NCBI GenBank assembly: GCA_900642245.1
Contig: CAAAJI010000192.1
Span: 14,495-28,474, forward strand
Length of the DNA: 13,980 nucleotides
Source: Fragilaria radians
Lineage: Eukaryota; Bacillariophyta; Fragilariophyceae; Fragilariales; Fragilariaceae
Reading direction: 5' to 3'
The position numbers and the translations under genes were made by a program. Positions 9,919 to 13,980 of the stretch are shown here, piece after piece. Within the stretch, counting starts at the first letter, position 1; the number at the start of each line of letters is the position of its first letter. The notes below the pieces were generated by a model. It saw nothing but the letters and a program-made list of their open reading frames with translations. It was not told where the DNA came from and searched no databases.

Positions 9919-10143
9919 ATGGAGAATGATCAAAGCAGCAGTAAGACAGTTGACAAAATAAAATAGCAATGAAAGTTGACAAAAGTGAATAGCAAACTAA
10001 TTTTGAAAACTTCTTATTTGTCATAAATCACTTGAAGCTGTACCCTAATTGCATACCTCAGTTGACTCTATCAAATGAGATAGAGATTGATTGTGAAAGT
10101 TCGGAGAAACCAGCGCTGTCTTTAGAAGGATTGTCAACAGGTT
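9919..10143 (+). repeat. Right arm of the imperfect long inverted repeat
   Basis: Inverted partner of 8147-8364, with about 1.55 kb between the arms. It contains an open frame from 9993 to the stop at 10191-10193 (QTNFENFLFVINHLKLYPN..., 66 codons), preceded directly by TAG. The other arm reads LTNFIFINFFNLQANW in the matching frame, also preceded by TAG. The shared frame suggests two old copies of one coding sequence lying head to head, rather than non-coding terminal repeats. Confidence 0.7.
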
Positions 10144-10306
10144 GTGATTTTTGGTTTATTACACTTTTTATCGTATTATCTGTTAAAATGTAAACGCTTG
10201 TTGTGACGATGACTACAAACAAAACTCTCATTACGATTTTCTAATCCGAGGTGTTAACAAATAACGAGTCTGTCAGTTTGTCTGTAACCGTATCACTTAT
10301 ATTACA

Positions 10307-12331
10307 CTACATAAAGTTAAGTGAGAAAGCCACGACCAAAAATCCAAACAAAGTCTCGTAACCATGGGAAGAAGAAGAACGATCGCTACCTTCATCGACG
10401 GCCTTTTCTAGTTTTACGACTTCTTTCTCATAAGCGATGTGTTCAACCGCAGCATTCTTAAGGACATACACAGCATTTTCTTTGGCAAGCTCATGAATTT
10501 TCATCTGTAACCTTCCGTCAAGCAAACTCATTTCAACTTCTTTTAGCAACTCGTCGGCAATCTGATGACCGTATTGGTTGCAGTCATTGCGATGGCATTC
10601 TTGATTCGTGGTGAGCTTGCACTCAAGTTGGGTTTTCTCGTTTACTGCTGAAGGAGAATTTCCTGATTGGACGACAACAGTAGCAGAAACAGATTGCGCC
10701 AACATTTCCTCGATTGCAATTTCCATGACATCGAGAAATGATTGTAAATTGGACGGCAAGTAAGAAACTGTAAAGTTCATAGTCAGCGTAATGTATAAAT
10801 CAACTTGGATCAAGTATTGTAATGACTTTTTCGTGGGAAAATTTGATGGGGAAGGGGTGAAAGTTTCTGAAATCGTAGGTACTTGGGTTTTGAAATCGGA
10901 GGGAAAGGCGATAGTGGACGGTGTTTGCGATGGATTAGGAGCTGAAGGTGGAAGTAGAAAAGGGATCGAGGACATCGTAGGAACTTTAGTTGTTTGAGGA
11001 GGAATCTGATTTGGTGAATTGGAAGGAATGAGAAGAGGCATTGAAGGAGGATGTGTAGTACTTCTTGTCGGAAGTGTTGGAATTTCGGCGGGTTTCGTAG
11101 AAGGATTGAATGCTGGCGCCAGAAATGGATTTGTAGTCTTGTTGTTTGCTATAGTTGTTGGATGTGGAGATGGCTTGAAGGAAACTGTACCCCTATGTGT
11201 AGGTGGCTTGGAAGACGATCCAGCTGTGGGTAGAAACGTCTCATTAGAAAAGGGTTTTTCAGAGGGCAGCGCTGTGTGAAAAGATGGCATCCAAGATGGG
11301 GAAACCGGAAGAGGGGAAGCAGTTGGTGGAAAGCTCGGATTTTGCATAGGATCATAATTGCATAGATCCAACAAGCACTGGCGGCCAATATTTGTGTTGA
11401 GGTTTTCCAAGAATTCACAAAACTCAGTGAAGATCAAATCATTGCTACCTTCGTAACTCATGGACATTTGTTGATTATCAAAGAGTGAACACTTCTTGAA
11501 AATCCCTGGCGCAATGACGCTTTTGCATGACAAAGTAAGGTTTTTGTATCCCGGAACGAAACATGCTTCTGAGTTTGAGGAAGAATTTCTGGAAATCCAA
11601 ACATTTCTGGATTTGTAGCAAAGAGGTTGTCATACATGCATGTCAAAGTTGATCGATGGCGTAAAATGTCAAGGTTAAATATGCTTGCTTCGTCAATGGA
11701 AATTGGGTAAGGCACATTGGAATCGGCACAAGTCGATAGCCATTTACTTTCTATGTAAAGGTAGGCATCCATCCTAAGAAGTGAGCTCCAGCATGGAGAC
11801 TTCACAACTTCTTTATAGCCTTTTGACAAGTTTTCCGTGTCGAGACCTGATACGTTCTCTCCGATTGCTACACATGACATCTGCGCCTCACTGACAGATG
11901 CGTCTATAATGCTATCTGGTATAAAGGAAGGGTTGGAACAATTCACACATTGAAATAAGTTCAAGAGATCAGATGGAAGCCTATTCTTTGCAAATGTTGA
12001 TGTAAGACAAGAATCGAGGTGTGGAATAGTAACAGCAGCGCATGACGCCAAATAGCTCAGTACAACCTTGGAAGAGAAGGACGTGACATTGGTGAAATCA
12101 CCAACAATTGAGCCCATAGGTGTATAAGGGATGTATGTGGTATTGATAAACGCGGTCGACTTCGCAGTGACCATGATAAAAGAAAGGAATTCAAGTAGTC
12201 TGAATTGCGTTTTCGAAGTTAGTCAGGTTATAACAAAGCTTACTTTCCTCACACAACAGGTGTAACATGAATGAAGTGCAAACGCATTCAATAAGTACAA
12301 ATTAAATATAATTTCGATGCACTTACTTCAT
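10307..12331 (-). CDS. Predicted secreted, Pro/Thr-rich, GPI-anchored surface protein
   Basis: Unrecognised protein with a clear surface architecture. Exon 1 supplies only ATG AA (12331-12327). Splicing to 12199 gives a signal peptide MKLLEFLSFIMVTAKSTA. Next comes a Cys-containing ectodomain with sequons (NTT, NVT, NCS, NVS, NLS). Then a stalk rich in Pro, Thr and Ser is encoded at about 10829-11338. An alpha/beta domain follows at about 10424-10816, with Cys residues (LECKLTTNQECHRNDC) and a predicted strand-helix order like SEA or ferredoxin-fold modules. The tail SDRSSSSHG followed by LFGFLVVAFSLNF is a typical GPI signal. The frame changes between about 11635 and 11540: a 47-nt intron (11635-11589) gives 616 aa and a 179-nt intron (11747-11569) gives 572 aa; a 1-nt assembly or real indel is also possible. 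Probable role: cell wall or surface attachment in an alga. The function is inferred from architecture only. Confidence 0.7.
11589..11635 (-). other. Candidate 47-nt intron or frameshift site
   Basis: Upstream coding reads ...STLTCMYDNLFATNPEMF in one frame; downstream coding reads ...SEACFVPGYKNLTLSCKS in the frame one base back. Removing 11635-11589 (donor GTATGA, acceptor TTTCCAG) restores one frame. So would an intron 11747-11569 (donor GTAAAT, acceptor CTCAG), or insertion of one missing base near 11560-11600. A length of 47 nt is at the short end for such genomes. Confidence 0.4.
12200..12326 (-). other. First intron of the surface-protein gene (127 nt)
   Basis: The donor is ATGAA|GTAAGTGC, a perfect consensus, and the acceptor is GCAATTCAG|ACTACTT. 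The intron splits the second codon after two bases, and the joined codon AAA is followed directly by an open frame into the ectodomain. Without it, the longest start (ATG at 12174) leaves the protein with no proper signal peptide. Support: consensus sites, correct phase, and a sensible targeting peptide produced by the join. Confidence 0.7.
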
Positions 12332-12352
12332 TTTTTCAAAATCTTTGCTTTG

Positions 12353-12382
12353 ATTGGAATATTGTGACTTTAATTGGATTGG
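12353..12382 (-). promoter_or_regulatory. CCAAT-box cluster upstream of the surface-protein gene
   Basis: Three CCAAT motifs on the coding strand (12357-12353, 12377-12373, 12382-12378), 22-51 nt before the predicted ATG. GAATATTG and CAATATTC form an inverted pair around two of them. Chance occurrence in AT-rich DNA is possible, and the transcription start is unknown. Confidence 0.3.
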
Positions 12383-12524
12383 GATTCAATATTCGTTAAA
12401 TGTGTCACATTTGCAATTTTTCAAAATGGAATGTGATTAGAAGTGGAGGGGAAATATGAAATTTTGGTTCGTTTTATGTTTATGTTCCCTAGTAATCGAT
12501 TAATATAAACCGGCATTCTCTGCT
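12383..12524. other. Intergenic region between methyltransferase 3' end and surface-protein promoter
   Basis: AT-rich, with no gene seen. It must hold the 3' end of the methyltransferase transcript and the distal promoter of the next gene in the same direction. No AATAAA is evident on the minus strand just past the stop codon at 12525. Confidence 0.5.
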
Positions 12525-13454
12525 TTAAACTTTTTCAAAGACAATTAAATAAAATTCATCATCGCTTCCATCAAGACCCTCATCATATTGTTGAAGTTTT
12601 AACGAACTTTTTCCCAGTACTCTCAAACCAAATTGAACTGCCATGGTTTCAAGGTTGAGATTGTTCGGCATAGTTCGAATCGCGACACCAGGATTTTTCT
12701 GGCATTCATCCTTAACGAACTTAGCACCATTGACATGAGAAAGTACAATGCGACCTTTTTGCTTCAATAAAGAACAAGCCTGTTCAATGGTAAGCCTTGT
12801 ATCACGGAAGAATTGAAGTGAACCATTGAAAACAATTGTATCGAAAAGGGATTCCTTTGGCAAGTCATCAGGGAAACTTCCAACGATGAAGTTATTCTTC
12901 GGATATTTTTGCTCGGCCAGGGAGATCATTTCTGATGAGATGTCTATGCCCCAGAAGCTGCAACTGTTGGGAAGAAACGGAATAAGTGATCCGTCGCCAC
13001 ATCCAACATCCAATAAATCAAAATCATGACTGTCATCTTCTCCATGACATGCATTTGCGATATGTCCAAGTCGCCTCCTTACCAAATGATCTATTTTTCC
13101 TTTATTTCGCTGATAGTCTGCAGGTAGAAAAAGAGCAATAGTGTTCCACGTCGCTTTCACTCGAGCTGAATGAATCTCTTCCACAGAAGTACCAACATAA
13201 CTTACATCTAGTTTTTGCTTCATCTGACTCTCAAAGTAGTCTCGAGAAGCTGAGTCAATGTTGTTTTTATGCTTCTTGAGTAATCTTTTTGCTTCCTTGT
13301 TAAGGGACGGAATGAAGGCTGGGTTACTTCCACCAACTTTAGTACCTGCTGAACCTGATACCTCCGTTCCAAATCCTTTCGATGTTGCAAATCCCATGAC
13401 AAAATTACAATAATGTGAGTGCGTCAAATTTAGAATTAAGAATAAGAATATCAT
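12525..13454 (-). CDS. Class I SAM-dependent methyltransferase, possibly plastid-targeted
   Basis: A 309-aa protein if started at the ATG 13454, or 290 aa from 13397. The Rossmann-type methyltransferase core is clear: motif I LLDVGCGDGSL at about 147-157, the acidic SAM-ribose loop WGIDIS at about 168-173, motif IV-like LFDTIVFNGSLQFF at about 203-216, and a LLKQKGRIVLSHV strand region near 230. These place it in the Methyltransf_11/25 superfamily; the substrate is not visible. From 13454 the N-terminus is a hydrophobic stretch (MIFLFLILNL) followed by VMGFATSKGFG. That resembles the diatom bipartite plastid pre-sequence, in which a signal peptide is followed by a conserved Phe and a Ser/Lys-rich part. 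The frame stays open without an ATG for 51 codons upstream of 13454, so an extra 5' exon cannot be excluded. No intron is needed. Confidence 0.85.
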   Translation of the reverse strand: MIFLFLILNLTHSHYCNFVMGFATSKGFGTEVSGSAGTKVGGSNPAFIPSLNKEAKRLLKKHKNNIDSASRDYFESQMKQKLDVSYVGTSVEEIHSARVKATWNTIALFLPADYQRNKGKIDHLVRRRLGHIANACHGEDDSHDFDLLDVGCGDGSLIPFLPNSCSFWGIDISSEMISLAEQKYPKNNFIVGSFPDDLPKESLFDTIVFNGSLQFFRDTRLTIEQACSLLKQKGRIVLSHVNGAKFVKDECQKNPGVAIRTMPNNLNLETMAVQFGLRVLGKSSLKLQQYDEGLDGSDDEFYLIVFEKV

Positions 13455-13864
13455 TTTTTGTTTTCTCTCGCAAATAGCTTTTTTACACACAAATCGATCC
13501 TTTTGATGAGACAGGTTGTCCAATTGATGGAATAATTTGGCTTCCGTCGATTTGGATGAAAGGCACTGACGTCTATTACCAAATTGCCAGGTACTACATT
13601 TTTTCAAAATAAATTAATGATCCAAAACACAAGCCAAACTGAAGGAATCAGAAACAATGGAATGTTAAAAAAATGCATTACTGGAGTGTGAACTTAGTTC
13701 TTCATGCCGGCAACGATTTCATTATGAGCAATTTGATAACTTTTACTTGTTCCGGAATGATTTCTATATATCTCGTGTTCCTACTTCAATTACTTTCTCC
13801 ATTCGTATTGTGTCAAAAAATTTGAGCCAACAGAACTGCCAAGTTTAAGTGGAAGCGGATGGAG
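13455..13864. other. Intergenic region upstream of the methyltransferase gene
   Basis: About 410 bp between the methyltransferase start and the end of the next minus-strand gene. It should contain the methyltransferase promoter. I see no RNA gene or repeat, only short open stretches. Confidence 0.5.
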
Positions 13865-13980
13865 CTACATCTTTTGCTTTTTAAAAACAATGATTTGAAA
13901 TGAGGATGAGTTTTGTTCAACCTTCAAAGCAAAACTTGAAGTTGCCTTTTTGAGTTCAGCTTTGATATGTACTTCCGTAC
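13865..13980 (-). CDS. C-terminal end of a gene truncated by the window edge
   Basis: From the right edge the minus strand reads 37 codons without a stop and then TAG at 13867-13865 (TEVHIKAELKKATSSF... ending IIVFKKQKM). The residue pattern alternates polar and hydrophobic, as in beta strands. Orientation and spacing match the other genes of the window. No family is recognisable from so short a piece, and a random open stretch of this length is not rare, so confidence is moderate. Confidence 0.4.
   Translation of the reverse strand, partial: TEVHIKAELKKATSSFALKVEQNSSSFQIIVFKKQKM

Noticed and set aside
11019..11279. Gly/Val-rich open frame on the plus strand
   Set aside because: It is the mirror of the Pro/Thr-rich stalk on the minus strand; the composition is a by-product of the opposite strand.
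11149..11418. 89-codon minus-strand frame inside the surface-protein gene
   Set aside because: It lies out of frame with the stalk-coding exon and is explained by it.
12456..12503. Tiny plus-strand frame MKFWFVLCLCSLVID resembling a signal peptide
   Set aside because: It stops after 15 codons, has no plausible donor, and would run antisense into the methyltransferase gene.
12660..12690. GTTCGAATC-like T-loop motif suggesting a tRNA
   Set aside because: It lies inside the methyltransferase coding exon and no cloverleaf can be drawn around it.
13724..13825. Plus-strand frame MSNLITF...LLSPFVLCQKI with a signal-peptide look
   Set aside because: 33 codons with no continuation in frame; it lies between two better-supported minus-strand frames. 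Kept only as a remote possibility.

Overview
The window is nuclear DNA of a eukaryotic microalga, most likely a diatom or another stramenopile. The evidence is two in-frame introns of about 100-130 nt with GTACGT/GTAAGT donors and CAG/TAG acceptors, an SCC2/Nipped-B cohesin loader with a PHD finger, a methyltransferase whose N-terminus resembles a diatom plastid pre-sequence, a Pro/Thr-rich surface protein with a GPI-type tail, decayed Ty1/copia gag, and interstitial TTAGGG repeats. The base composition is AT-rich. The lineage is inferred; no rRNA or other marker is present.

Layout from left to right. Positions 1-2063 hold no convincing gene: a 37-bp tandem repeat, one 89-codon open stretch on the minus strand, and a weak case for small plus-strand exons. 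Positions 2064-7333 (minus) are the cohesin-loader gene, two exons and about 1,721 aa. Its upstream region carries five telomere-like hexamers and a perfect 11-bp hairpin. Positions 7500-10300 are a graveyard of decayed coding DNA. It contains a broken copia-type gag on the minus strand (about 8447-9119), and two related arms of about 220 bp in inverted orientation (8147-8364 and 9919-10143). Positions 10307-12331 (minus) are a predicted secreted, Cys-containing, Pro/Thr-rich, GPI-anchored protein. Its signal peptide appears only if a first exon with five coding bases is spliced on, and it has one unresolved frame change near 11600. Positions 12525-13454 (minus) are a class I SAM-dependent methyltransferase. 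Positions 13865-13980 (minus) look like the last 37 codons of a further gene cut by the window edge.

All supported genes lie on the minus strand. They do not form an obvious pathway: the loader acts on nuclear chromatin, the surface protein in the secretory path or wall, and the methyltransferase possibly in the plastid. I found no new multi-gene system. The most useful leads are the surface protein (gene structure and architecture), the inverted arms around the dead retroelement, and the telomere-like tract in front of the cohesin-loader gene.
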